DNA of 64,000 nucleotides, taken from PALSA-555 sp963821325. GTDB taxonomy: Bacteria > Actinomycetota > Acidimicrobiia > IMCC26256 > PALSA-555. Within the stretch, counting starts at the first letter, position 1, and every line of letters begins with the position of its first letter. The DNA lies in contig CAWGDC010000003.1 in the NCBI GenBank assembly GCA_963821325.1, forward strand, positions 62,001 through 126,000, written 5' to 3'. Positions 9,027 through 17,656 of this stretch are shown one piece after another. The notes below the pieces were generated by a model. That model saw only the letters and a program-made list of their open reading frames with translations. It was not told the DNA's origin and made no database searches. Both the position numbers and the translations under genes were made by a program.

Positions 9027-9692
9027 TCACGTGGTGGGCGGCCCGGGCGGTGGCGTGGGCCGCTCGGCGTCGAGGTCGCCCAGCCCGTGCTGGAGTCGGG
9101 CGACGAGCGCGGGCACGTCGTCGCGGGCGTGCGCGACCGCGAGGTCCAGTCGGAGGCGGACCCAGCCGTTGAGCTGGGGTCCGTAGTGGATGGTCACCGG
9201 CTTCTGACGGTTCGACAGCGAGAACGTGGTGGAGCCGTCGTCGCTCGACTCGTAGCCGAGCAGCTTGGTGTACAGGCACTCCCGCGTCTGGGCGTGGCCG
9301 CGGAACACCACCCGCTGGTTCGTGATGAACACCGTGCCCGTGTCGATCGCCGTCGGGTGGGGGGTGCCCTGCACGTAGTGCCCCTTCGTCGCGCCGACCC
9401 GGTAGCGGACGCTGCGGCCGCCGAGCGACCCCACCGGGATGGACACACCCGACGAGTGGCCCTGCCACGAGCCGGCGCCGCGGCGCTCCTCGACCAGCCC
9501 GACGTTCGTGACGCGCGCGAACACCGCCTCGCCGGCGTGGAGCAGCAGCTCGCTGCTCCCCTCCCCCTGGAAGGTCTGCGCGAGGGACAGCGCGGCGGCC
9601 TGGCCGTCGCGCTCGCGCTGCCACGCCGCCCGGGCGTCGTCGTACCGGGCCTGCGCTCGCCGCTCGCGGTGCCGCTCGAACATCGCCTCCAC
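9027..9692 (-). CDS. hypothetical protein with PH-like beta domain
   Basis: The product of about 221 residues was not assigned to a named family. A charged N-terminal helix (ERHRERRAQARYDDARAAWQ) precedes a beta-rich centre with GTVFITNQRVVFRG, a pattern seen in bacterial PH-like proteins of unknown role, then LLGYESSDDGSTTFSLSNR and a Pro-rich tail. No signal peptide or membrane helix is seen. GTG 9692 is used; ATG 9683 is an alternative but sits only two bases from a GGAGG. Confidence 0.6.
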   Translation of the reverse strand: MEAMFERHRERRAQARYDDARAAWQRERDGQAAALSLAQTFQGEGSSELLLHAGEAVFARVTNVGLVEERRGAGSWQGHSSGVSIPVGSLGGRSVRYRVGATKGHYVQGTPHPTAIDTGTVFITNQRVVFRGHAQTRECLYTKLLGYESSDDGSTTFSLSNRQKPVTIHYGPQLNGWVRLRLDLAVAHARDDVPALVARLQHGLGDLDAERPTPPPGPPTT

Positions 9693-9799
9693 CCGTCCGT
9701 CCGACAGTGTCGCATCGCGCCCCGCCGACCAGCCACCGCGTTCGGTGACACCGGTGCCGGTCGTAGGGTACGGCCGGTCTTGCCGCCGAGGGGGTGGAC

Positions 9800-10798
9800 A
9801 TGGCCGCGCCGCGGGTCGTGCCGAAAGCCGAGCTGCACCTGCATCTCGAGGGGACGCTCGAACCCGAGCTGCTCTTCGAGCTCGCCGCCCGCAACCACGT
9901 GTCGCTCCCGTACGCCGACGTGGCGGCCGTGCGCGCCGCGTACGTCTTCGACGACCTGCAGGCCTTCCTCGACGTCTACTACGCGGCGTGCCAGACGCTC
10001 GTCACCGAGCGTGACTTCTACGACCTCACCCGCGCCTACCTGACCCGGGCGCACGAGGACGGGGTGCGCCATGCCGAGGTGTTCTTCGACCCGCAGACCC
10101 ACACCGAGCGGGGCGTCCCCCTCGACGCCGTGCTGCACGGCATCGCCGACGCGCTCGCCGACGGGGGCCGCGACCTCGGGATCACCTCGCGGCTCATCCT
10201 CTGCTTCCTGCGCCACCTCCCCGCCGACGCGGCGATGGCCACGCTCGAGGCGGCGCTGCCGCACCGCGACGTGATCCACGCGGTCGGCCTCGATTCCTCC
10301 GAGGTCGGCCACCCGCCGTCGGACTTCGTGGCCGTGTTCGACCGGGCGCGCGCCGAGGGGCTCCTCGCCGTGGCCCACGCCGGCGAGGAGGGCCCACCCG
10401 CGTACATCTGGGAGGCCCTCGACCTGCTGCACGTCCGCCGCATCGACCACGGGGTCCGCTGCCTGGAGGACGAGGCGCTCGTCGCCCGGCTCGTCGACGA
10501 GCAGGTGCCCCTGACCGTGTGCCCGCTCTCGAACGTTCGGCTCCGGGTCGTCCCGACGCTCGCCGACCATCCGTTCGCCACGATGCTGCGCCGCGGGCTG
10601 CGGGTCACGATCAACTCCGACGACCCCGCCTACTTCGGCGGCTACGTCCAGGAGAACTACACCGAGACCGCCGACGCGCTGGCGCTCAGCGCGGACGAGG
10701 TCCTCCAGGTGGCCCGCAACTCGTTCCTGGCGTCGTTCCTCGAGCCCGCCGAGCGCGACACCCACCTCGGCGCGCTTGACGCGTTCGCCGCCGGCTGA
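9800..10798 (+). CDS. adenine/adenosine deaminase family hydrolase
   Basis: The 332-residue metal-dependent amidohydrolase has KAELHLHLEG (first zinc-binding His-x-His), HAGEEGPPAYIWEALDLL (third His, catalytic Glu region), RRIDHGVRC and NSDDPAYFGGYV (zinc Asp). The GPPAYIWEALDLL and SDDPAYFGGY forms are typical of the fungal Aah1/bacterial adenine deaminase branch, so adenine to hypoxanthine is at least as likely as adenosine to inosine. ATG 9800 sits seven bases after GAGGGGG; GTG 9794 is possible. It converges on the L,D-transpeptidase, with a weak CCCGC/GCGGG hairpin between them. Confidence 0.85.
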   Translation: MAAPRVVPKAELHLHLEGTLEPELLFELAARNHVSLPYADVAAVRAAYVFDDLQAFLDVYYAACQTLVTERDFYDLTRAYLTRAHEDGVRHAEVFFDPQTHTERGVPLDAVLHGIADALADGGRDLGITSRLILCFLRHLPADAAMATLEAALPHRDVIHAVGLDSSEVGHPPSDFVAVFDRARAEGLLAVAHAGEEGPPAYIWEALDLLHVRRIDHGVRCLEDEALVARLVDEQVPLTVCPLSNVRLRVVPTLADHPFATMLRRGLRVTINSDDPAYFGGYVQENYTETADALALSADEVLQVARNSFLASFLEPAERDTHLGALDAFAAG

Positions 10799-10822
10799 CC
10801 CAGCCCGCTCCCGGCGGGCGGG

Positions 10823-11647
10823 TCAAGCGGTGATGAAGACCGGGGTGCCGAGCAGCGGCTGGAGCTTGGCGATCGCGGTGATGGCCGCGTTCGGCATCCG
10901 GACGCAGCCGTTCGAGAGGTCTTTGCCGAGATCGGAGGCGGGCAGGTCGGTGCCGTGCAGCGCGATCTGGGGGATCGTCCCGTCGAAGCTGCTGAGATCG
11001 TTCGACAGGCCCGACGTGCCGATCGCGACGGCGCCGTACACGGAGCTGCACTGGGCGAGCGGGTAGCCGGACACGGCGACCGTGTTGCAGTTCAGCGGGT
11101 CGGTGAGCGAGAACACACCGGTCGGCGTCTTCGTGTTCGGCGTCCCGATGATCACCTGTGTGCTCATGATCGGCGTCCCGGACTGCTTCACGACGAGGGT
11201 GTGCGACGTGAGGTTCACCTCGATGACGTAGGGCGTCTGGGTCTCGGTGACGTCGGCCTGCTGCACGAAGCCGGGCGTGCCGTTCGGCTTGTGCAACGGC
11301 ACCAGGACAGGCAGCCACCCGGCTGGCACCCGTCCGGTCGACGGGCTGCCCTGGACGAGCAGCGTCGTCGGCAGCCCGTAGGAGGTCTTGGCCGCCAGCG
11401 TCACCAGCGGCGGCGCCGACGTCGTCGGCAGCGCATACACCGCCAGCTCCGGCACCTTCGTGGTCGCGATGTCGAACGGGCCGGCGTCGGAGGGCAGCGT
11501 CGTCGGCGTCGTCGTGACAACCGGCTTGGGGTGGCGCACCGCGGCGGGCTGCCCGCCGCCGCGGAAGGCGAACACGGCGGCCACCGCGAGCACGATCACC
11601 GACGCGGTGACGAGCGCGATCAGGCGCCGCCGGCGCGGGGCGCTCAC
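10823..11647 (-). CDS. L,D-transpeptidase (YkuD domain)
   Basis: An N-terminal membrane anchor (IALVTASVIVLAVAAVFAF) is followed by a Thr/Pro-rich linker, an SH3-like region and a C-terminal YkuD domain starting near YVIEVNLTSHTLVV. The catalytic motif is HGTDLP...DLSNGCVRMPN: His and Cys are both present. Such enzymes form 3-3 cross-links in peptidoglycan or anchor proteins to it outside the membrane. Length (274) is normal. GTG 11647 directly precedes the basic n-region. Confidence 0.92.
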   Translation of the reverse strand: MSAPRRRRLIALVTASVIVLAVAAVFAFRGGGQPAAVRHPKPVVTTTPTTLPSDAGPFDIATTKVPELAVYALPTTSAPPLVTLAAKTSYGLPTTLLVQGSPSTGRVPAGWLPVLVPLHKPNGTPGFVQQADVTETQTPYVIEVNLTSHTLVVKQSGTPIMSTQVIIGTPNTKTPTGVFSLTDPLNCNTVAVSGYPLAQCSSVYGAVAIGTSGLSNDLSSFDGTIPQIALHGTDLPASDLGKDLSNGCVRMPNAAITAIAKLQPLLGTPVFITA

Positions 11648-11800
11648 CGGTGCGCGGCGCGGCCCGAACCGTCCGAAACGCCTTCCATCCGCCGTCCTCG
11701 TCGTCGTCTCGCCCCGGTCACTGACGCGAGAAAGTGTACGAGCCGAGTTCCGAGGCGCACGACCACCGTCTGCCGTCCCGGCCTGCCGGTGCCGTGCGGG

Positions 11801-12760
11801 TCAGGGGATGAGCACCACCCGGCCGACGGCCTGGCGGGACTCGGCGTACGCGTGGGCGGCCGCCGCCTCGGCGAGCGGGAAGGTGCGGTCGACGACGGCC
11901 TGCAGCCGGCCGGCTGCCACGTCGTCGAGATGGCGGGCGATGATCGCCCGGGACCGGTCGGTGAGGATCTCGGCGCCGAGGAACACCCCGACGAGGGTCA
12001 GGTTGCCGGCCATCAGCGCGGCGGCGTCGAAGGGCTGGTTGTCCCGGCCGGCCTGTCCGACCAGGGTGCAGCGCCCCCGGTAGGCGAGCGCGGCGACGCT
12101 GCCGGCCAGGGTCGAGCCGACCGAGTCGACGACGAGGTCCACCCCGCGACCCCCGGTGAGCTCGCGCGCCTGGGCGACGAAGTCCCCGTCCCGGTAGTTG
12201 ATGCCGTGGTCGAGCCCGTACTCGTGCAGCCGGGCGAGGCGCTCGTCGCTCGACGCGGTGGCGAGCACGGTCGCGCCGGCGCGCTGGGCGAGCTGGATGG
12301 CGGCCAGGCCGACCCCGCTCGCCCCGGCCTGGATGAGCACCGTCTCCCCGGCGGTCAGGCGGCCGAACTCGAAGAGGCAGTCGTCGGCCGTCCCGAACGC
12401 GACCGGGACGCACGCCGCGGCGACGATGTCCGCGCCGTCGGGGAGCACCCAGGTCAGCGCCGCGGGGACGGCGACGAGCTCGGCGTGGGAGCCCCACAGC
12501 ATCGTCGCGACCACCCGCTGGCCCACCGCACGGTCCGTGACGTCGGTGCCCACCGCCTGGACGTGGCCGGCGCACTGATACCCGACGATGTGCGGCCGGT
12601 CCGGCATCTCACCGCCGGCCCGGTTCAACGTGTCGCCGCCCTCGATGCTGATCGCCTCGACCGCCACGAGCACGTCGGACGGGCCGCACACCGGGTCGGG
12701 CACATCCTCGTAGCGCAGCACGTCCGGCGCGCCGGTCTCGTCGTACACGGCGGCCTTCAC
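11801..12760 (-). CDS. NADPH:quinone reductase-like MDR oxidoreductase
   Basis: The 319-residue protein is a zinc-free medium-chain dehydrogenase/reductase. The N-terminal catalytic domain begins KAAVYDETGAPDVLRYEDV, and the Rossmann domain has ETVLIQAGASGVGLAAIQLA (AxxGxxG nucleotide loop). VVDSVGSTLAGSV and a C-terminal GRVVLIP close the protein. No structural or catalytic zinc cysteines are seen, which fits quinone oxidoreductases. GTG 12760 immediately precedes the conserved first strand. Confidence 0.88.
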   Translation of the reverse strand: MKAAVYDETGAPDVLRYEDVPDPVCGPSDVLVAVEAISIEGGDTLNRAGGEMPDRPHIVGYQCAGHVQAVGTDVTDRAVGQRVVATMLWGSHAELVAVPAALTWVLPDGADIVAAACVPVAFGTADDCLFEFGRLTAGETVLIQAGASGVGLAAIQLAQRAGATVLATASSDERLARLHEYGLDHGINYRDGDFVAQARELTGGRGVDLVVDSVGSTLAGSVAALAYRGRCTLVGQAGRDNQPFDAAALMAGNLTLVGVFLGAEILTDRSRAIIARHLDDVAAGRLQAVVDRTFPLAEAAAAHAYAESRQAVGRVVLIP

Positions 12761-12854
12761 CGACCCGACGCTACTCACACGCCCGACGGGTCGTCCGGTC
12801 CCCTCGGGGGAGAGGCGCGGCGGGCGTGCCGGGGTCGGGCCCGGGTGGTGCGGG

Positions 12855-14798
12855 TCAGCCGCGCGGCGCGCGGAGCTGGCCGGCGACCCAGAACGCGAGC
12901 AGCCGCCCACCCGGGTCGGCGAAGTGCAGGCCGTCAGGTCGCAGCTCCTGTCCGTCGAGGGTCGAGCCGCAGCGGCCCGTGCCCGGGCACAGGTGGTGGT
13001 CGAGGTCGAGGACCGACGCGCGCGTCGCGGTCGCCGCCTCGCGCAGCAGCCGGTTCACGCACTCGGTCTTGGCGTCGAGTGCGACGGGGAAGTAGTCCTG
13101 GCCGGGACGGGCGATGGTGGCGATCCAGACGTGGGCGCCGGTCGAGCCGAGCAGGCGCAGCGCCCGCGTCGCCGTCGCCCGGTAGTAGCTGCGCCACCAG
13201 GTGCTGCACGCCGTGTGCCACACGCCGTGGATCTCGATGTCCTCGACCGCCGGGAACCCCATCGACAGCACGACCTGGTCGGGACGCACCTCGGCGAGCT
13301 CGGCGGCCCACCGCGTCGGCCAGCTGCGGCACAGGGCGGTGGTCACGATCGGTCCGCTGGCGGGGTTGTCGCCCTCGGCCGGCTGGCGATGGAAGTCCGA
13401 GAGCGGCAGCTCGCAGCCGATCTTCGCCATGTTGGTGAGCGAGATTCCCGCCTGGTCCTGGATCTCGAGGAGGCGGTCGCCCAGCGAGTCGCCGACGGAG
13501 TCACCGACCACGAGGACGCGTGATGTCCGCGGCGTGAGGGACGCCGCGGCCGGGGTCGGTGCGGCGTGTCGGGCCGTGACGACGGTCAGGCTCGACGCGG
13601 GGTTGATGCCGCCGGCGGTTGCCAAGAGCACGACGGTCACCGTCACGGCCACGGCCGCCGGGGCGGCCACCCGGATCCGCCAGCCGCGCCAGGCGCCGTG
13701 CCGGATCGGCAGCTCGACGAGGAAGTAGGAAGCGACGGCCAGCAGGAGGCTCACCGCGACCCGCACTCCCGTGAGCGTCCAGCCGGACACCCCGGTGCGG
13801 GTGTCGGTGAGCCACACATACACCGGCCAGTGCCACAGGTAGAGGCCGTAGCTGATCAGCCCGAGCCAGCGCAGCGGCGCGACAGACGCCAGCGTCGTGA
13901 TCGGGCCCCGCAATGGGTGAACGACGGCCGCGATGACGAGCACCGCGGCGACGCCGCACACGAACAGGCCGCCCCGGCTGAGAAACGGGTCCTGCCCGTC
14001 GAGGTGCGTCCACGCCCAGGCCAGCCAGGCCAGCCCCGCCAGGCCGGCGACCTCGACCGCGACGCGTCCGACGGTCGAGCGCACCGGCGGGCGCAGCGCG
14101 CACAGCGCGGCGAACGCCGCGCCGAGCAGGATCGCCGGCGCGCGGGTGTCCGTGCCCAGGTAGAGACGGTTGCTGCTGGCGCCCAGCCCGGCGAGGGTCA
14201 CGGTGAGGATCCCGAGCGCGATCGCGCCGCCGAGCGCGACCCGGAGGACGCGGCGCGGGAGGTCCTCCCGCCGACCGCGCGCCGCGAGGGCGACCACCAC
14301 GAGCGGCCACACCAGGTAGAACTGCTCCTCGATCGCGAGGCTCCACGTGTGGTCCAGCGGTGACGGTGCGCTGAACAGCGTCCAGTAGCTGTGCCCAGCG
14401 AGGATGGAGTGCCAGTTCGCGACGTACGCGAGCGTCGCCAACGCGTCGGCCCGGATCGCGGCGAACTGCGTCGGGTCGGCCACCAGCGCCGCGTACGCGG
14501 CCACGCCGAGCAGCATGAGGAACAACGCGGGTAGGAGCCGGCGGGCCCGGCGCGCCCAGAACGCCCCGAGCCGCACCCGGCCGTGCCGTTCCCACTCGCC
14601 GAGCAGCAAGCCGGTGATCAAGAACCCGGACAGGACGAAGAACAGGTCGACCCCGAGGTAGCCGCCGACCAGGTGCCCGGCGTGGAAGAGCAGCACCGCG
14701 ACCACGGCCGCGCCGCGGACCCCGTCGAGCCCCGGGATTCGCTGCCTCGTCGACGCCGTCACCACGTCGCCGGGTTCCGGGGATTGACCAGTCGACAT
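12855..14798 (-). CDS. acyltransferase-3 (OafA-like) with C-terminal SGNH domain
   Basis: The 647-residue membrane protein opens IPGLDGVRGAAVVAVLLFHA and VDLFFVLSGFLITGLLL, the acyltransferase-3 signature with the catalytic His, then about ten helices, with WSLAIEEQFYLVWPLVVV and YGLYLWHWPVYVWL in place. After a periplasmic linker the SGNH domain starts RVLVVGDSVGDSLG (catalytic Ser) and ends DGLHFADPGGR (catalytic Asp/His). The family O-acetylates cell-wall polysaccharides. ATG 14798 was chosen over GTG 14873. Its upstream region received the IS1595-type insertion about 230 bases away. Confidence 0.9.
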   Translation of the reverse strand: MSTGQSPEPGDVVTASTRQRIPGLDGVRGAAVVAVLLFHAGHLVGGYLGVDLFFVLSGFLITGLLLGEWERHGRVRLGAFWARRARRLLPALFLMLLGVAAYAALVADPTQFAAIRADALATLAYVANWHSILAGHSYWTLFSAPSPLDHTWSLAIEEQFYLVWPLVVVALAARGRREDLPRRVLRVALGGAIALGILTVTLAGLGASSNRLYLGTDTRAPAILLGAAFAALCALRPPVRSTVGRVAVEVAGLAGLAWLAWAWTHLDGQDPFLSRGGLFVCGVAAVLVIAAVVHPLRGPITTLASVAPLRWLGLISYGLYLWHWPVYVWLTDTRTGVSGWTLTGVRVAVSLLLAVASYFLVELPIRHGAWRGWRIRVAAPAAVAVTVTVVLLATAGGINPASSLTVVTARHAAPTPAAASLTPRTSRVLVVGDSVGDSLGDRLLEIQDQAGISLTNMAKIGCELPLSDFHRQPAEGDNPASGPIVTTALCRSWPTRWAAELAEVRPDQVVLSMGFPAVEDIEIHGVWHTACSTWWRSYYRATATRALRLLGSTGAHVWIATIARPGQDYFPVALDAKTECVNRLLREAATATRASVLDLDHHLCPGTGRCGSTLDGQELRPDGLHFADPGGRLLAFWVAGQLRAPRG

Positions 14799-15025
14799 CG
14801 GTGCCCTCAACAGGTGCCCAACGGCCGGGTCGGCCCCCGTCAGCCCAGGGTCGCCGCCGCCCGCGAACCCCACGGCGAATCGTACGCACGTGCCGGGTCG
14901 CGGTCAGGGCGTCGCCGTGCGACCCGCGCCGCCGGGCGCTCCCGCGACCCGCACCCGCACGCGGCCCGCCCGCGCGACCGCGCCGCCCGCCTGGTTGGTG
15001 ACCGGACGCCCCGGGACGCACCGTG

Positions 15026-15033
15026 ACCACCTT
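15026..15033 (+). repeat. left target-site duplication
   Basis: ACCACCTT here is repeated at 18102-18109 on the other side of the element. The direct repeat can be read as 14 bp (GTGACCACCTTCAC, 15023-15036 and 18099-18112). If the element ends in CAC/GTG, 8 bp remain, which is the usual duplication of IS1595-family insertions. Confidence 0.85.
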
Positions 15034-15056
15034 CACGATGTTTCACTTGACAAACC
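15034..15056 (+). repeat. left terminal inverted repeat
   Basis: The end reads CACGATGTTTCACTTG, then A, then CAAACC. Its reverse complement recurs at 18079-18101 with only the middle A changed to G. The repeat contains the -35 hexamer of the element promoter. Confidence 0.9.
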
Positions 15057-15075
15057 ACAGGGTTTGCCATAGGAT
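15047..15075 (+). promoter_or_regulatory. sigma-70-type promoter overlapping the left end
   Basis: A perfect -35 (TTGACA, 15047-15052), a 17-base spacer and TAGGAT (15070-15075) form a near-consensus promoter. The ATG at 15082 lies seven bases after the -10, so the transcript is probably leaderless. The spacer region contains a perfect inverted repeat CAAACC/GGTTTG (15051-15056 and 15061-15066), where a bound protein, perhaps the transposase or the first gene product, would block RNA polymerase. Confidence 0.7.
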
Positions 15076-15081
15076 GCGTTT

Positions 15082-15291
15082 ATGACGACGAGCCAGACCA
15101 CCGCATCCCACATCCACCGAGTCGAGAACGCCCTAAGCCCCCTCCGGCGAGGCAACCCGCCCACGCCGGACGTCTTCGCTAGTGCCGCCCTCAGCGCCTT
15201 TGGCGAGCTTGTCCAGGCACTCACGGATCTGGCGGCCGATATAGACGCGATCGCCGGGCGGCTCGACGCCGTCGAAAACCCCGACCAGTAG
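15082..15291 (+). CDS. small helical protein, first gene of the transposon
   Basis: The 69-residue product is predicted to be mostly helical, with regularly spaced hydrophobic residues in LSAFGELVQALTDLAADIDAI followed by GRLDAVENPDQ, compatible with a short coiled coil. No DNA-binding motif is obvious and the family was not recognised. It starts at the ATG seven bases from the -10 box of the end promoter and stops 25 bases before the transposase start, so both are probably co-transcribed. An accessory or autoregulatory role is a guess. Confidence 0.55.
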   Translation: MTTSQTTASHIHRVENALSPLRRGNPPTPDVFASAALSAFGELVQALTDLAADIDAIAGRLDAVENPDQ

Positions 15292-15316
15292 CCCATCCTC
15301 ATCGGACTCAAACCTC

Positions 15317-16314
15317 ATGACCACCACTCACCTCTCAATCCCGGCCCTCATGGACCGGGTTCCTGACGAGGAGTCCGCCTACCGGCTCCTTGAAGAAATG
15401 CGCTGGGGCGGCCGGCCCGTCTGCCCGCACTGCGGCTCAGCCCGCAAGCCCTACTTCTTGAGCCCAAGAACGGGGGCCGCAAGACCACCCGCGGGAAGGT
15501 CAGCCCACGCCGCGTGTGGAAATGCTCCGAGAAGGAGTGCCGCAAGCAGTTCTCAGTGACGACCGGGACGATCTTTCACGGCTCGCATATCCCGCTGCGT
15601 AAGTGGCTGATGGTCGTCTTTGAGATGGTGTCGTCCAAGAACGGGATTTCGTCGCTGCGAGGTGGAGCGCAAGTACGACCTGACCCCAAAGTCGGCGTGG
15701 TTCATGCTGCATCGCATCCGCGAGGCCATGAAGCGCGACCCCCGCGCGGACCTGTTGACCGGGACGATCATCGTGGACGAGGCCTACATCGGTGGGCGGT
15801 CCAAGCCAGTGCGCGGCACGATCCACGACGACGGCAAGAACACCGAGCGGCGTGTGCCGAACAAGGCCTCTGTCGTGAGCGTGCTACACCGCGAGTCCGG
15901 TGAGGTTCGCAGCAAGGTTGTCAGCACCGTCAACGGCGCGTCGCTCTACGCGGCGCTGGACATGGAAGTCAGCCCGGTCGGTTCACGGCTCTACACCGAC
16001 GAGCACGCCGGATACGTCGAGGTTGGGGAGCGGTTCAGCCGGGACACCACCGCGTGTGGCGCTCCGGCGGGGAGTACGTCCGCAGCGACGTGACCACGAA
16101 CCCGGTCGAAAACTTCTTCTCGCAGCTGAAGCGGTCAATCGACGGAACCCACCACCAGGTCAGCCACGAACACCTCGACCGCTACCTGGCCGAATTCGAC
16201 TTCCGCTACTCGACTCGGAAGATGAGCGACACGCGACGGATGGAGCGCCTCATGGGGCAGACCGGTGGCCGGCGGCTTACATACCGCCAGCCATTTGGGT
16301 CCTCGGTAGGCTGA
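15317..16314 (+). pseudogene. IS1595-family transposase, three frameshifts
   Basis: Reading across frames gives a full-length transposase of about 332 residues. In order: a zinc-ribbon start (VCPHCGS ... WKCSEKECRKQFS), WFMLHRIREAM, the first catalytic Asp in IIVDEAYIGG, the second in LYTDEHAGY, and NPVENFFSQLKRSI for the final catalytic position, ending FDFRYSTRKMSDTRRMERLM. Breaks lie near 15474 (one A short after CCC), near 15660 (one base extra) and near 16045 (one base short). All key residues remain. Because many host genes here show similar slips, the transposase may be intact in the real genome. Confidence 0.88.
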
Positions 16315-16318
16315 ATTG

Positions 16319-16772
16319 ATGCCCGGGCCTTATCTACTCGCAGCCGTCTTTTGCGAGCGGATCTTGCGTGAAGTGGACGGCGTTTCATCGCTGACCCGCG
16401 TCATCAGCCAGATGACGGTCCGCACCGAGCTGCGGGGGCCGGTTCTGCTCCCCACCGAGGGAACGATTGCTGTCTCCGTTCCCCTAACGCTTTACGTCCG
16501 CATCGCCCGCGGTGAGTCGGCGGCGACCCACGACCTTGCGGTCGGCACGATCCCACCAAGCGGCGAGGAAACGAACCTGCATCAGACCAAGATCGACTTT
16601 GGAGAAGGCGCTGGGGCAGAGGTTGGTCTGACGATCAACTTGCAGACAGACGAGAGCTGGTCAGTTCTGGTTCCCGATTTACATCGACGGGAACGAGGTC
16701 ACCCGATCGCCTCTAGTTCTTCAAATCGATACCGAGACGCTTCCGCCGACGGCCGAAGACCCGACGCGATAA
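16319..16772 (+). CDS. DUF6941-like passenger protein, frameshifted
   Basis: The N-terminal part (PYLLAAVFCERILREVDGV, then SLTRVISQMTV) resembles DUF6941 proteins, small beta-rich proteins of unknown function. At about 16660 the frame shifts; the +1 frame supplies FWFPIYIDGNEVTRSPLVLQ and a tail to TAA 16770-16772, the expected end for the family. The corrected length is about 150 residues. It begins five bases after the transposase stop, so it is probably co-transcribed. Third-position G/C bias is weaker than in host genes, consistent with arrival on the element. Confidence 0.6.
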
Positions 16773-17029
16773 CCGTGAACGAGTCGGTTGTTGAGTAGAC
16801 GCGGGGATGTTCGGGAAGCGTCTGGAACGTCTCGCGATCCAATGCAACGCGAAACAAGCCCGTGCGTTACATCAACAGCCACGACGGTCCCAAAGCAAAC
16901 GTTGCGTTCGGCATCGTTGACTCGGACGTATTCGTCGTCTACTGGCGGCCCGGGCCACGCACCCTCGGTGAGCGCGACGAGGTTGCCCGTGTCGTCGAAC
17001 GAATTGAAGTCTGCAAACAGCCGTTTCAC
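16721..17029 (-). CDS. passenger protein B of a coupled pair
   Basis: The product starts VKRLFADFNSFDDTGNLVAL and continues with VRVNDAERNVCFGTVVAVD, a pattern of small actinobacterial proteins beginning M(K/R)-x-ADFN-x-D-x-G. The GTG start overlaps the TGA of passenger A (GTGA at 17026-17029), so translation is coupled. A probable slip near 16845 is suggested because the alternative frame there reads RVALDRETFQTLPEHP, a better family-like continuation that would end at 16699. The end coordinate is therefore uncertain. It overlaps the DUF6941 gene tail-to-tail. Function unknown. Confidence 0.5.
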   Translation of the reverse strand: MKRLFADFNSFDDTGNLVALTEGAWPGPPVDDEYVRVNDAERNVCFGTVVAVDVTHGLVSRCIGSRDVPDASRTSPRLLNNRLVHGYRVGSSAVGGSVSVSI

Positions 17030-17376
17030 TCGACTATCGGCTTTGACTCGGGGTCATCGAAGCATCCCATCAGATCGATCAGCCGTGAGTCCTTGAATTC
17101 GTTTCCAATTTTGACCGTGTAGTGCTGCGGATGCGAACCCGACTTGACCATCTCCCAGCCGGCAAGTCGAGCGACTGTCGTCCGACAAATGATCGGCTGT
17201 GGGAGTAGGTCGATCCCGGCGTGCACCAATTCGGCCAGCTCGAGCTCCCCGGCAAGAACGCTGACCCCGAAGTAGCCCTCCGGAACCGTCGTCCAAGCAT
17301 TGGCGCGCCAGTTCTCGAAAGTCTTCCCGCCGCCACGCACAACCAGCGCTTCGGGAGGCAGGGGGTTTACGGCCAC
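17026..17376 (-). CDS. passenger protein A of a coupled pair
   Basis: This 116-residue protein begins VAVNPLPPEALVVRGGGKT, followed by VPEGYFGVSVLAGELELAEL and an aromatic/basic C-terminus with HPQHYTVKIGNEF. A leader of the form LPPEA(V/L)VVRGG followed by YG(I/V)SV recurs in small actinobacterial proteins that I recall sitting beside proteins like passenger B. GTG 17376 was chosen at the first conserved residues. The four-base overlap with gene B suggests a two-component module, such as a toxin-antitoxin-like or defence pair, but nothing in the sequence proves that. Confidence 0.55.
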   Translation of the reverse strand: MAVNPLPPEALVVRGGGKTFENWRANAWTTVPEGYFGVSVLAGELELAELVHAGIDLLPQPIICRTTVARLAGWEMVKSGSHPQHYTVKIGNEFKDSRLIDLMGCFDDPESKPIVE

Positions 17377-17392
17377 GCAACATAAGTACTCG

Positions 17393-17656
17393 CTAGGCCG
17401 GTCGCTCCCGCAGATGACCCGGTTCGTCCGTTTCGTCCGGGTCGTCGCGGTCGTCGCGGTCGTCAACCACGTACCCGGCGCAGGTCGGCCCACCCTCCCC
17501 GGGCCCGCGCCGCTCCTCGTCGGCCAGCTCCCGGTCGGCCGGCGCGCCCAGCAGGATCCTCAGCGCCTCCTCCTCGGAGACGCCGTCGACCTTGACCCGC
17601 TCGTCCCGCTCGTCGGGGGTCGGGTCGTGCTGGCTGGGCTGAGGGTTCTTCGCCAT
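17393..17656 (-). CDS. small acidic protein of the transposon
   Basis: The 87-residue product starts MAKNPQPSQHDPTPDERDER and ends in an Asp-rich stretch (VVDDRDDRDDPDETDEP). Third codon positions in the centre are almost all G or C, so coding is likely and the gene looks more host-like than its neighbours. GGTGGGG lies just upstream of ATG 17656. No domain was recognised; the composition suggests a disordered, possibly DNA-mimicking or metal-binding protein. Downstream comes passenger A on the same strand after 16 bases, so the three may form one reverse-strand unit. Confidence 0.5.
   Translation of the reverse strand: MAKNPQPSQHDPTPDERDERVKVDGVSEEEALRILLGAPADRELADEERRGPGEGGPTCAGYVVDDRDDRDDPDETDEPGHLRERPA

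Noticed and set aside
16862..17122. A forward reading frame inside the transposon (RYINSHDGPKANVAFGI)
   Set aside because: It lies opposite the coupled reverse-strand pair, which has overlapping start/stop codons and family-like openings; the forward frame looks like its shadow.
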